7,731 bases of DNA. It comes from Planctomycetaceae bacterium UBA6172. GTDB taxonomy: Bacteria; Planctomycetota; Planctomycetia; Pirellulales; Pirellulaceae. The translations under genes were made by a program, and so were the position numbers. Below are positions 1 to 5,690 of the stretch, in pieces. The notes beneath the pieces were generated by a model. It worked only from the letters and a program-made list of their open reading frames with translations. It was not told the origin of the DNA and ran no database searches. The stretch is from the NCBI GenBank assembly GCA_002422955.1, contig DITY01000280.1, forward strand, positions 27,607 to 35,337, given 5' to 3'. Position 1 is the stretch's first letter; each line of letters opens with the position of its first letter.

Positions 1-3
1 CGC

Positions 4-30
4 CAGCCCAGGGCGGATGCACCTGGGCTG
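4..30. terminator. Strong 9-bp inverted repeat downstream of the barrel gene
   Basis: CAGCCCAGG (4-12) and CCTGGGCTG (22-30) are perfectly complementary over 9 bases with a 9-base loop. The hairpin lies about 105 bases past the stop codon of the minus-strand barrel gene. No T-run follows it on either strand, so it is not a canonical intrinsic terminator. It could be a factor-dependent terminator, an mRNA 3'-end stabiliser, or belong to a gene left of the window. Confidence 0.35.
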
Positions 31-45
31 AGTGGCGGAAGCCAG

Positions 46-63
46 CCAGCCGTCGCCGGCTGG
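46..63. terminator. Hairpin, 6-bp GC-rich stem, 3' of the barrel gene
   Basis: CCAGCC (46-51) pairs with GGCTGG (58-63) around a 6-base loop. It is nearer than the 4-30 hairpin to the stop codon at 136. A tandem pair of hairpins after a gene suggests a transcript end, but no U-tract accompanies it on either strand. Confidence 0.3.
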
Positions 64-135
64 AGATTCCCGCCGAGGATTCGGTAAGCGTCGCACCGAG
101 GCTTGCGCGAATCGATGCTTCGGCTGTCGGGCGAG

Positions 136-1371
136 TTAGAAGCGAACTCCCGCGGAGAATCGCATCCCGACGAGTCCGAGGTCTTGATTGGCATTGTTCG
201 ACCCGCCGTTGAGCAACGATAGCAAGGCGAATTGATTAAGGCCCTCACCTGATAAGAACAGCGGATTGATACCGCTAATCGCGTCCGAGTTGGCGGCATT
301 CCCGGCGTCGAACCAGACCATCCCCACGAATCCAGACTCGATGAAGAACTCACGCCGCCCGATGTGGTGGCACCAGTTGGCACCCAACTCGAGTTCCCCG
401 ACCGGACGAATGCTGTCCGAGGTAGCAGTCCGTCCGAATCCGCCGTCCAAATCACCTGGACCGATTTCACCGAACGGAAACTGGCTGCGTTGTTCGGCCT
501 CGCCGAACAGCAACGACCCCCGGCTCAGCCCATACAGCGATAGATTGGTCTGGCCGATCCGCCGCGAAACCTGCAACGAAGTCGTCGGTCCCACGCCGTC
601 GAAGTCTTGCCGGAACAGGTTGATGCGTTCGCCCTCGACGCTCAACCCATACGCCTGATCCATCTGCGCATAGCGGACGCCGGCGGAGAACAGCAGCGAC
701 GTGCGGCCGAGTTGCGTGCTCCAAACCCCTTCCAAGTCGAAGACGTCCATCGACAGGTCGTGACTGAAGGTCAGCGGCGCACCGTCCGGCCCGCCACCCA
801 AGAATGTCAGATTGAGCAAGCCCCCCACGCCGAGCATGTCCGGAAACTGGATGAACTCCGTTTCGCCTGGCGAGCTAGTAACCGATTTCGAAATTGCGTC
901 GTTCGAACTCAAGGTCCACCAGCGGCCGCGAACCCCCAGGCCTCCCTCGCCGAGATAGCCCAGTTGGACCAACGGGGCGAAGTCAGCCCCATGGTCGAAG
1001 TCGACCTGTTGGCTGGTGATTCCAACCAGTTCAGGATCGGGATCGCCTTCTCCGAAAGAGAGCGTTTGCGACAGGAACGCCGGATTGCCGCCACCCCACT
1101 GCGGCTTCAGGACATAGAATCCGAGGTCACCGAACCAGCCGCCACGGCTCGGCCCGTGCAGGTCGCTGCGAATCGCTTGCAACTCGGTTTCGGCATGCGT
1201 GATCGGGGACATGCTGCTGAGAAACGTCTCCGCGGAGGCCAACGCCACCTCGGATTCCTGCCCCATCAGATCATCCCCGATCATCGGCAACCGAGTCGGT
1301 TCGTTCGCCCGAGCCGTCGCCGGCAGTAGCAGTGCCAACGATAGCGCGACCCGCTTCATATGCATATTCAT
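136..1371 (-). CDS. Predicted outer-membrane beta-barrel protein (planctomycete Lpg1974/BBP7-like)
   Basis: A secreted 411-residue protein, probably an outer-membrane barrel. Residues 1-22 form a signal peptide: basic MKR after a short MNMH lead, a hydrophobic stretch, then a likely cut after ATARA. The mature part has many alternating strands ending in aromatic residues. Examples are GWFGDLGFYVLKP near 78-90, RGRWWTL near 148-154, LLFSAGVRYAQMDQ near 226-239 and LSLYGLSRGSLLFG near 277-290. It ends in VGMRFSAGVRF, with the terminal Phe typical of the beta-signal read by the BAM machinery. The start at 1371 was chosen because AGGAGGA (1384-1378) sits 6 bases upstream; the open frame runs on to 1605 but would bury the signal peptide. 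Family assignment is from remembered pattern, with the GVRYA and LLFG motifs most telling. Pore, adhesin or structural roles cannot be separated from sequence alone. Confidence 0.8.
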   Translation of the reverse strand: MNMHMKRVALSLALLLPATARANEPTRLPMIGDDLMGQESEVALASAETFLSSMSPITHAETELQAIRSDLHGPSRGGWFGDLGFYVLKPQWGGGNPAFLSQTLSFGEGDPDPELVGITSQQVDFDHGADFAPLVQLGYLGEGGLGVRGRWWTLSSNDAISKSVTSSPGETEFIQFPDMLGVGGLLNLTFLGGGPDGAPLTFSHDLSMDVFDLEGVWSTQLGRTSLLFSAGVRYAQMDQAYGLSVEGERINLFRQDFDGVGPTTSLQVSRRIGQTNLSLYGLSRGSLLFGEAEQRSQFPFGEIGPGDLDGGFGRTATSDSIRPVGELELGANWCHHIGRREFFIESGFVGMVWFDAGNAANSDAISGINPLFLSGEGLNQFALLSLLNGGSNNANQDLGLVGMRFSAGVRF

Positions 1372-1680
1372 ATTCGGTCCTCCTGACCATTCCGCCACGA
1401 AATCCCAACCCGATTTGGGTACCTGGCGGATATGCCAGTAGGCTCCGCCATAGCGGATATGTCGGCATCCGGAGGACCATCCACGTGGAACAATTCCTGC
1501 CCACCGCATTCGAGGAACAACGCGGAAGACCGGATCGACCGTCAGAACCCGGACAAGCGATACTAAGTCGCGGAATGTCCGTCCCGGCGATGTTCCCTGA
1601 GCCAACGTTTTCCCGTGGCACCGGCCGTCGACACGCTCGGTTATCGTCCGCGGTCGCGTCGTGACCGGAATCGGTGGGCT
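1372..1680. other. Intergenic leader of the barrel gene with three tandem small hairpins and a direct repeat
   Basis: No gene is supported here; the open frames on both strands look like high-GC noise. Within 54 bases there are three short perfect inverted repeats: CCCAA/TTGGG (1404-1408, 1415-1419), CTGGC/GCCAG (1423-1427, 1434-1438) and TCCGC/GCGGA (1444-1448, 1453-1457). The 9-mer GCGGATATG occurs at 1426-1434 and again at 1453-1461. The minus-strand heptamer TTGTTCC appears twice further upstream, near 1490 and 1518. I found no convincing -35/-10 pair. The hairpins would lie in the 5' untranslated region of the barrel mRNA, or act as protein-binding sites. Confidence 0.45.
1378..1384 (-). 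promoter_or_regulatory. Ribosome-binding site deciding the barrel-gene start
   Basis: On the minus strand AGGAGGA lies 6 bases before the ATG at 1371. It is a near-perfect anti-16S match. It favours the MNMHMKR start over in-frame starts further upstream (to 1605) and over the two in-frame ATGs at 1365 and 1359. Confidence 0.8.
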
Positions 1681-2265
1681 TCACGAGAAGAACGAGCGGA
1701 CGGCCAAACCGAAGTTGCTGTTGCCGCGGTGCTGGCGGAGTTGCTCGTCAAACTGATCGATTCGCGGCAATTGACTCAGTCGGGCGTGGGCGTCCGTGAG
1801 CGAGACCTCCTGTCCGGCGTGTTCGCGGACAAGCTCTTCAATCCGCCGCGGGGTCAATTGCTCGCGGGGAACTTCGATCCGCTTCAGGCCCAGCCGCTGC
1901 CAGGCCACTTGGGGTGAGCGGTCCGGGCCGAAGGGGGCTACCCTGTCAGCCGGCCCGCTGGTCGTCGAGGCAGCCTGAGCGGCGAGCGTTCGGCCGCCAG
2001 GCGTTTGCTGGCCGGAACTGGCATTTCCGGCGGGGAGGTAGATCGCCCCGGTGTAAAAGTCGACGGCGAAGGCGATCACACCGGGCACGAAGAACAGCAC
2101 CAAACCGAGGCCATTCATCGCGGCGATCTTCCAGTCGATTTGGCCGCTGTGCGAGCGATGACGCCGCTCCGGGTGCAAGACGGTCCCGCAACCGGTGGTC
2201 GAGTAGGCTGCAACGACCAAGACGGTGTGTCCGACTGCCTGTCCAAAAAAGTGTCGACGCCGCAT
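1681..2265 (-). CDS. Predicted small lipoprotein of the PGVIAFAVDF/TGAIYLP type
   Basis: A 194-residue envelope protein of unknown role. The N-terminus is basic (MRRR), then hydrophobic, then STTGC at 22-26. This is a lipobox-like site with Cys26 as the probable lipidated residue, although Thr at -3 and -2 is unusual. Next come a GCGTVLHPERR motif (25-35), a DWKIAAMNGLG segment, and a strongly hydrophobic membrane-like stretch at about 51-70 ending PGVIAFAVDF. TGAIYLP follows at 72-78. I recall this combination from short conserved lipoproteins of planctomycetes and proteobacteria with no established function. The C-terminal half (about 80-194) is a low-complexity linker followed by a charged, probably helical region. 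Start: GAGGG at 2277-2273 lies 7 bases upstream of the ATG. It shares a strand with the barrel gene but is 309 bases away, so co-transcription is not assured. Confidence 0.75.
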   Translation of the reverse strand: MRRRHFFGQAVGHTVLVVAAYSTTGCGTVLHPERRHRSHSGQIDWKIAAMNGLGLVLFFVPGVIAFAVDFYTGAIYLPAGNASSGQQTPGGRTLAAQAASTTSGPADRVAPFGPDRSPQVAWQRLGLKRIEVPREQLTPRRIEELVREHAGQEVSLTDAHARLSQLPRIDQFDEQLRQHRGNSNFGLAVRSFFS

Positions 2266-2642
2266 CGATCAGCCCTCGATTGTTGTCGCCGCGAATGGCT
2301 CGAGCCTGATCCGCGGAAGTTTGTAACGAATGAAGGGGTTTTATCGGTCGCGGGGCGCGCGTGCGCTCAACCGTTCCCTCGCGATCACCAGTCGAGGGGC
2401 GGTTCGGCTCTCGACGCCCCCTCACACGCCGGCTGGGCCCCCCCCACGCCGCTGGTCTTAGCTGGCTCTCGCTAGCAATTCTCTCGCTCGCGATCGGCAT
2501 TCCCGAACGAGAGGCGGAGTCGTCGCGATTGCCGTCGCTGATTTCGCCACCTATCCTGAAGAAAATTGCCGCAAGCGAGGCGTCGGACCGTCGGGACCGC
2601 TTGTCGGCCGCCGCCCAAAATCACTCTTCAAGGACAATCGCC
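2266..2642. other. Divergent intergenic region between the lipoprotein and small membrane protein genes
   Basis: About 377 bases separate two divergent genes, so promoters for both should lie here. For the minus-strand gene the best I see is a weak pair, TTGAGC (2370-2365) and GATAAA (2345-2340), with a long 19-base spacer. An 8-base C homopolymer occupies 2438-2445. CTCTCG (2481-2486) and CGAGAG (2508-2513) form a loose inverted repeat. A plus-strand frame stays open from 2361 into the small gene, but its composition does not look coding and it lacks a ribosome-binding site. Confidence 0.5.
2529..2557 (+). promoter_or_regulatory. Candidate sigma-70-type promoter of the 50-residue membrane protein gene
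   Basis: TTGCCG (2529-2534), a 17-base spacer, then TATCCT (2552-2557). Each box matches the consensus at 4 of 6 bases. Transcription would start near 2564, leaving a leader of about 79 bases. The call rests on spacing and box similarity alone. Confidence 0.35.
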
Positions 2643-2795
2643 ATGACTCCTCAGGAAGCGTTTGGGAACTCCTGGTTTGGAATTTCTCTGCTCGGGATAA
2701 CGGCGGCGGTGCTGTTGGCAGTCGGGCTCGTCTGCCTGTTCGTCAGCCGCCGGCCTTCCACGGCCACCGATGGGTTGCGCACCGCGCCGCGCTGA
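2643..2795 (+). CDS. Hypothetical 50-residue single-pass membrane protein
   Basis: I do not recognise this protein. It has a short polar N-terminus (MTPQEAFGNS), one hydrophobic segment at about 11-34 rich in Leu, Val, Ala and Gly, then a basic flank (SRR at 35-37) and a polar tail. The positive flank after the segment suggests an N-out, C-in orientation under the positive-inside rule. The ATG at 2643 is supported by AAGGA 8 bases upstream (2630-2634). The frame is open back to 2361, so a longer form cannot be excluded, but the upstream part reads as arginine- and proline-rich noise. It stands alone, 444 bases before the next gene. Small proteins of this kind are often stress-induced or subunits of membrane complexes; nothing here decides between these. 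Confidence 0.5.
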   Translation: MTPQEAFGNSWFGISLLGITAAVLLAVGLVCLFVSRRPSTATDGLRTAPR

Positions 2796-3072
2796 CGCGG
2801 TCGGATGACGTCGGGCGCGTGGCGGCACCAAGGCGTTCGTTTTAGGCAGATCAAAAAGTCGCAACTTGTAAGTCCCAGTATGAAAGTTACGTAGTAAAGT
2901 TCGCGTTTTAGAAATAGCGACTTTAAAAACACGACTCCTATAACGCGAATATTTTATTTCCTTAGCTGACGGTTCGGTTCCTCTCCGTCCCTCGAACGCG
3001 GTCAGCGGAGTGCGATCGGGCGAGCGACGATCGCGCCCTGGGCGCTTCGAGATGGGATCATCGGTAGGGCAA

Positions 3073-3100
3073 CGCGGATCGCTCCGCGCGGTTTTATTTG
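3073..3100 (+). terminator. Weak intrinsic-terminator-like hairpin
   Basis: CGCGG (3073-3077) pairs with CCGCG (3084-3088) around a 6-base loop, followed by CGGTTTTATTTG. The stem is only 5 bp, but a T-rich tract follows on the plus strand. It could end a transcript from the 50-residue protein gene or from an unannotated small RNA in the AT-rich island. Confidence 0.35.
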
Positions 3101-3126
3101 CCTTTCGCGACTGAACCCCGTAAAAT
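3098..3126 (+). promoter_or_regulatory. Candidate sigma-70-type promoter of the DUF1328 gene
   Basis: TTGCCT (3098-3103), exactly 17 bases of spacer, then TAAAAT (3121-3126), which matches 5 of 6 bases of the -10 consensus. The expected transcript start near 3133 leaves a leader of about 107 bases that includes a 7-bp hairpin. This is the best promoter match I found in the window. Confidence 0.45.
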
Positions 3127-3155
3127 CATCAGTCAGTCCGATACGCGGCACATTA

Positions 3156-3176
3156 AAAGTCCTCTGCTGGGGCTTT
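3156..3176 (+). promoter_or_regulatory. 7-bp hairpin in the DUF1328 leader
   Basis: AAAGTCC (3156-3162) pairs with GGGCTTT (3170-3176), with one G-U pair and a 7-base loop. A short A-rich stretch follows rather than a T-run, so it is unlikely to be a terminator. It sits about 64 bases before the DUF1328 start and may affect mRNA stability or translation. Confidence 0.3.
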
Positions 3177-3239
3177 AGAAAAAGCGGCTATTGCCGGTTG
3201 ACGAACTCATCGCGTCTCTCGTCCTGGAAACGCTCGATC

Positions 3240-3404
3240 ATGTTAAGACTTGCTGTCATTTGTTTGGTTGTTGCACTGATCTTAGCCCTGCTCGGATTCG
3301 GCGGACTTGCCGGTTCCTTCGTCGGGGTCGCGAAGATTTTGTTCATCGTATTTCTGATCCTGGCGCTGATCTCCGCCTTGGGCGGCGTGATGTCGCGGCG
3401 GTGA
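3240..3404 (+). CDS. DUF1328 (YtjA-family) small membrane protein
   Basis: This 54-residue protein is almost entirely hydrophobic, with two predicted membrane segments at about 4-20 and 29-50. They are joined by GFGGLAGSFVGVAKI, the hallmark of the DUF1328/YtjA family. It opens with MLR and ends with SRR, as is usual, and its length matches the family norm of roughly 50-60. The molecular function is not established; in other bacteria these genes commonly appear with stress genes, including csbD-type genes, as here. The ATG at 3240 fits the family and has GGAAA (3226-3230) 9 bases upstream. A TTG at 3198 would add 14 residues unlike the family. The gene lies 186 bases before csbD on the same strand. 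Confidence 0.88.
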   Translation: MLRLAVICLVVALILALLGFGGLAGSFVGVAKILFIVFLILALISALGGVMSRR

Positions 3405-3417
3405 CCCGTCGCGTCGA

Positions 3418-3452
3418 TTGACCACCGCCGTGAGAAGCGAGCCAGTGGTCAA
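3418..3452. repeat. Perfect 8-bp inverted repeat just after the DUF1328 gene
   Basis: TTGACCAC (3418-3425) and GTGGTCAA (3445-3452) are exact reverse complements separated by 19 bases. The first arm begins 13 bases after the DUF1328 stop. No T-run follows. It may be a 3' stem-loop of the DUF1328 mRNA or a protein-binding site in front of csbD. Confidence 0.4.
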
Positions 3453-3526
3453 CATGGCTGCGTGAGGGCCTCCGCGCCCAGTCATCACGTCGTCCCACGC
3501 GACGGCGTCCAAACGTTCGGTTGAGA

Positions 3527-3550
3527 GATCGCTCCACGTTGGTAGCGATC
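3527..3550. promoter_or_regulatory. 7-bp inverted repeat in front of csbD
   Basis: GATCGCT (3527-3533) and AGCGATC (3544-3550) are exact reverse complements. Their loop contains a further CCA/TGG pairing, so RNA could fold as a longer bulged stem. TTGAGA, a 5-of-6 match to a -35 box, lies directly before it at 3521-3526. Seventeen bases later there is only a poor -10 (AGCGAT), overlapping the right arm. It is either an operator over a weak promoter or a 5' leader hairpin 40 bases before the csbD start. Confidence 0.35.
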
Positions 3551-3590
3551 CGAAGTGTTCGATGGTTCTTCAATAGCAGGATGGTGGATC

Positions 3591-3788
3591 ATGGGTGGCA
3601 AAACGGATATCGTCAAAGGTCGTGTCAAGGAAGCCGCAGGCGCGATCACGAATAACGAACAGCTGCGCGAAGAAGGCAGGGCGGACCAGGCGGTCGGTAA
3701 GGTGAAGGAAATCGCCGCCGACGCGATCGATAGCGTCAAGGACGCGGCCGAGTCGGTTAAGAAGGCGGCTAAGAAAGCGATCGATTGA
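3591..3788 (+). CDS. CsbD family protein with a repetitive helical tail
   Basis: A 65-residue hydrophilic protein. Residues 4-44 match the CsbD/YjbJ pattern: a KTDIVKGRVKEAAG start, a short acidic stretch, then a G(R)ADQAVGKVKE motif. CsbD is a general-stress protein in Bacillus (sigma-B regulon), and its E. coli relative YjbJ is abundant under stress; biochemical function is unknown. The C-terminal 20 residues are a lysine/alanine amphipathic helix with heptad-like units (VKDAAES, VKKAAKK), resembling late-embryogenesis-type proteins. The ATG at 3591 was chosen because AGGA (3578-3581) lies 9 bases upstream and the family begins here; an upstream GTG at 3555 would add 12 unrelated residues. 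It follows the DUF1328 gene and precedes the GH13 gene by 45 bases, probably in one operon with the latter. Confidence 0.87.
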   Translation: MGGKTDIVKGRVKEAAGAITNNEQLREEGRADQAVGKVKEIAADAIDSVKDAAESVKKAAKKAID

Positions 3789-3822
3789 GACGTCGGCTGC
3801 GTTGGTTACCCGCGGTTGATTC

Positions 3823-3827
3823 AGGAG
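3823..3827 (+). promoter_or_regulatory. Ribosome-binding site fixing the GTG start of the GH13 gene
   Basis: AGGAG lies 6 bases before GTG at 3834. The next in-frame ATG falls at residue 13, close before the conserved carbohydrate-binding fold. Ribosome-binding-site strength therefore selects the GTG. Confidence 0.7.
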
Positions 3828-3833
3828 CAGTAG

Positions 3834-5669
3834 GTGTCGACAGTTACGGCTAAATCAGCCCGGTCTGGCATGGGGGCAATTCCCTACGACGGGGGCGTAG
3901 CCTTCCGCGTGTGGGCACCTCATGCCGAGGCGGTATTCGTGACCGGCTCTTTCAACGACTGGTCGCCTGACTCGCACCCGATGGCCAAATCCGATGGCGG
4001 GTATTGGTACACGGATGTCCCCGCGGTCCCGATCGGTGCCGAGTATCGATACCGCTTGGTGAATGGCGATCAGGTGCTGCTGCGGATCGACCCCTACGCG
4101 CGACAGGTCACCAATTCGGTCGGCAACGCGGTCGTGCATGATCCGCATTTCGATTGGGCGGGAGACGATTTTCGACTTCCCCCGGTCAACGAAATGGTGA
4201 TCTATGAAATGCATTTGGGGACGTTTCATGACATCGAGACGGGAAACTTAGACAAGTTCACCGAGACGCTCCAGAAGCTGGACTATTTGAAGCGTCTGGG
4301 GGTGAATGTCATCGAGTTGATGCCCTTGGCCGAGTTTGGCGGCTTCACTTCTTGGGGCTACAACCCGGCCTGCGTGTTCGCCGTCGAAAGCGACTATGGT
4401 GGCCCGCTGGGATTCAAGCGGTTTGTCAGAGCGGCTCACCAGGCCGGTTTCGGCGTGATCCTGGATGTGGTCTACAACCATTTCGGCCCCAGCGACCTCG
4501 ATCTCTGGCAATTCGACGGCTGGAGCGAGAATGGCCAAGGCGGGATCTACTTTTACAACGATTGGCGGGCCGCGACGCCGTGGGGATTGACTCGCCCCGA
4601 TTACGGCCGGCCTGAGGTTCGCCAGTTCATCCGCGACAATGCGCTGATGTGGCTGGACGAGTACCACGTCGACGGATTGCGGTGCGACATGTCGCTCTAC
4701 ATTCGCAGCGTTCGCGGCGACAACGACCCAGGGGCGGAACTGCCCGACGGTTGGGCGTTGATGGGAGCGATCAGCCGCGAAGTGGGCGAGCGTTTCCCGG
4801 GACGATTGCTGATCGCCGAGGATCTGCGTAACGACCACCGGATCACTCTGCCGGTCGACCAAGGGGGCACCGGCTTTGCCGCGCAGTGGGCCGCTTGCTT
4901 CGTGCATCCAATACGGGCGGCGGTGATCACCCCCAGTGACGAACAGCGATCGCTGGCCGGAGTCCGCGGCGCGATCGAAGGCCGCTACAACGATGACCCG
5001 TTCCAACGAGTGATCTACAGCGAATCCCATGATGAGGTGGCGAACGGCAAGGCGCGGGTGGCGTCGGAGATCGATCCGCAAAACCCCGCCAGTTGGGCGG
5101 CGCAGAAACGGAGCACCCTCGCCGCGGCCTTGGTGCTGACCTCGCCCGGCATCCCGATGCTGTTTCAGGGCCAGGAGTTTCTCGAGGACGGATGGTTCGA
5201 AGACACCGTGCCGCTCGATTGGGACAAGTCCGACGAGTTCAGCGGGTTGGTCCGCATGTATCGTGACCTGATCCGGCTGCGGCTGAACCGCGCGGGCGTG
5301 ACTCGCGGTCTGACCGGCTCTGGGCTCAACACCTTCCATCAGAACCAAGCTGACAACATGCTCGCCTTCCACCGCTGGCACCAAGGCGGCCAAGGCGACG
5401 ATGTCGTGGTGATCGTGAACTTGTCCCATCAGCCGCGGGAGAATTACGAATTGGGCTTCCCGGCGGCGGGCAGTTGGAAGCTGCGATTGAACAGTGACTG
5501 GAACGGTTACAGCCGCGGGTTTGGCAATCAGGCCAGTGCCGATGTCGTCGTCGAGCCGCGAAATCCCGCCGAATCGCAGGGCGGCGCCACGTCACGTGAC
5601 GGCTTTCCGGCGAGCGCGACGATCCGCATCGGTCCCTACAGCGTGCTGATCTATTCGCAGGATCCCTAA
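3834..5669 (+). CDS. GH13 alpha-glucan enzyme, branching-enzyme (GlgB)/trehalohydrolase (TreZ)-like
   Basis: A 611-residue cytoplasmic GH13 enzyme with no signal peptide, within the usual length of short GlgB or TreZ. Residues about 12-105 form an N-terminal CBM48/E-set domain (VAFRVWAPHAEAVFVTGSFNDW). A TIM barrel begins at IYEMHLGTF (123-131). The four GH13 motifs are visible: DVVYNH (211-216), GLRCD (281-285, nucleophile Asp285), IAED (327-330, acid/base Glu329) and SHDE (398-401). An all-beta C-terminal domain follows from about 500. SHDEVANGK resembles branching enzymes. The stretch after Glu329 (ND, then AQWAACFVHPIRA) is more like malto-oligosyltrehalose trehalohydrolases. Activity is probably glucan branching or alpha-1,4-glucan hydrolysis/transfer in glycogen or trehalose metabolism, with exact specificity open. 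It converges with the HAD-ATPase gene, 68 bases apart. Confidence 0.85.
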   Translation: MSTVTAKSARSGMGAIPYDGGVAFRVWAPHAEAVFVTGSFNDWSPDSHPMAKSDGGYWYTDVPAVPIGAEYRYRLVNGDQVLLRIDPYARQVTNSVGNAVVHDPHFDWAGDDFRLPPVNEMVIYEMHLGTFHDIETGNLDKFTETLQKLDYLKRLGVNVIELMPLAEFGGFTSWGYNPACVFAVESDYGGPLGFKRFVRAAHQAGFGVILDVVYNHFGPSDLDLWQFDGWSENGQGGIYFYNDWRAATPWGLTRPDYGRPEVRQFIRDNALMWLDEYHVDGLRCDMSLYIRSVRGDNDPGAELPDGWALMGAISREVGERFPGRLLIAEDLRNDHRITLPVDQGGTGFAAQWAACFVHPIRAAVITPSDEQRSLAGVRGAIEGRYNDDPFQRVIYSESHDEVANGKARVASEIDPQNPASWAAQKRSTLAAALVLTSPGIPMLFQGQEFLEDGWFEDTVPLDWDKSDEFSGLVRMYRDLIRLRLNRAGVTRGLTGSGLNTFHQNQADNMLAFHRWHQGGQGDDVVVIVNLSHQPRENYELGFPAAGSWKLRLNSDWNGYSRGFGNQASADVVVEPRNPAESQGGATSRDGFPASATIRIGPYSVLIYSQDP

Positions 5670-5690
5670 GCCGCTCGCGGAGCCAACGCT

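Larger units (their letters stand above)
2796..3239. other. Long intergenic region with an AT-rich island, repeats and a DUF1328 leader
   Basis: These 444 bases hold no supported gene. From about 2836 to 2965 the sequence is clearly richer in A and T than its surroundings. That stretch contains an 8-base perfect inverted repeat, AAAGTCGC (2855-2862) with GCGACTTT (2917-2924). It also has AAAGTT twice, 13 bases apart (2883-2888, 2896-2901), and a GTTCG...TTTTAG motif twice (2835-2845 and about 2900-2911). The composition and repeats could mark regulatory DNA, a small RNA gene or an old insertion. Further right are a terminator-like hairpin, a promoter candidate and a leader hairpin, listed separately. 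Confidence 0.45.

Noticed and set aside
607..1329. 240-codon plus-strand open frame opposite the barrel gene
   Set aside because: It is antisense to a gene with a signal peptide, a strong ribosome-binding site and barrel motifs. The translation is Arg/Gln/Ala-rich with no recognisable domain, typical of high-GC shadow frames.
1372..1605. N-terminal extension of the barrel protein to 1605
   Set aside because: The extra 78 residues would place the signal peptide internally, and a near-perfect Shine-Dalgarno sequence precedes the ATG at 1371.
2361..2642. Longer form of the small membrane protein starting at 2361
   Set aside because: No ribosome-binding site precedes 2361. The added residues are Arg/Pro/Ser-rich and the segment contains a C8 tract. 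The ATG at 2643 has a well-placed AAGGA.
2903..2928. Resemblance to the Cas9 guide/tracr scaffold (GTTTTAG, GAAATAGC)
   Set aside because: Only short AT-rich words match. There is no repeat-spacer array, no anti-repeat partner and no cas gene in the window, so it is taken as coincidence.
4248..5429. 393-codon minus-strand open frame inside the GH13 gene
   Set aside because: The plus strand carries all GH13 catalytic motifs. The antisense translation is His/Arg/Val-rich with no family resemblance.
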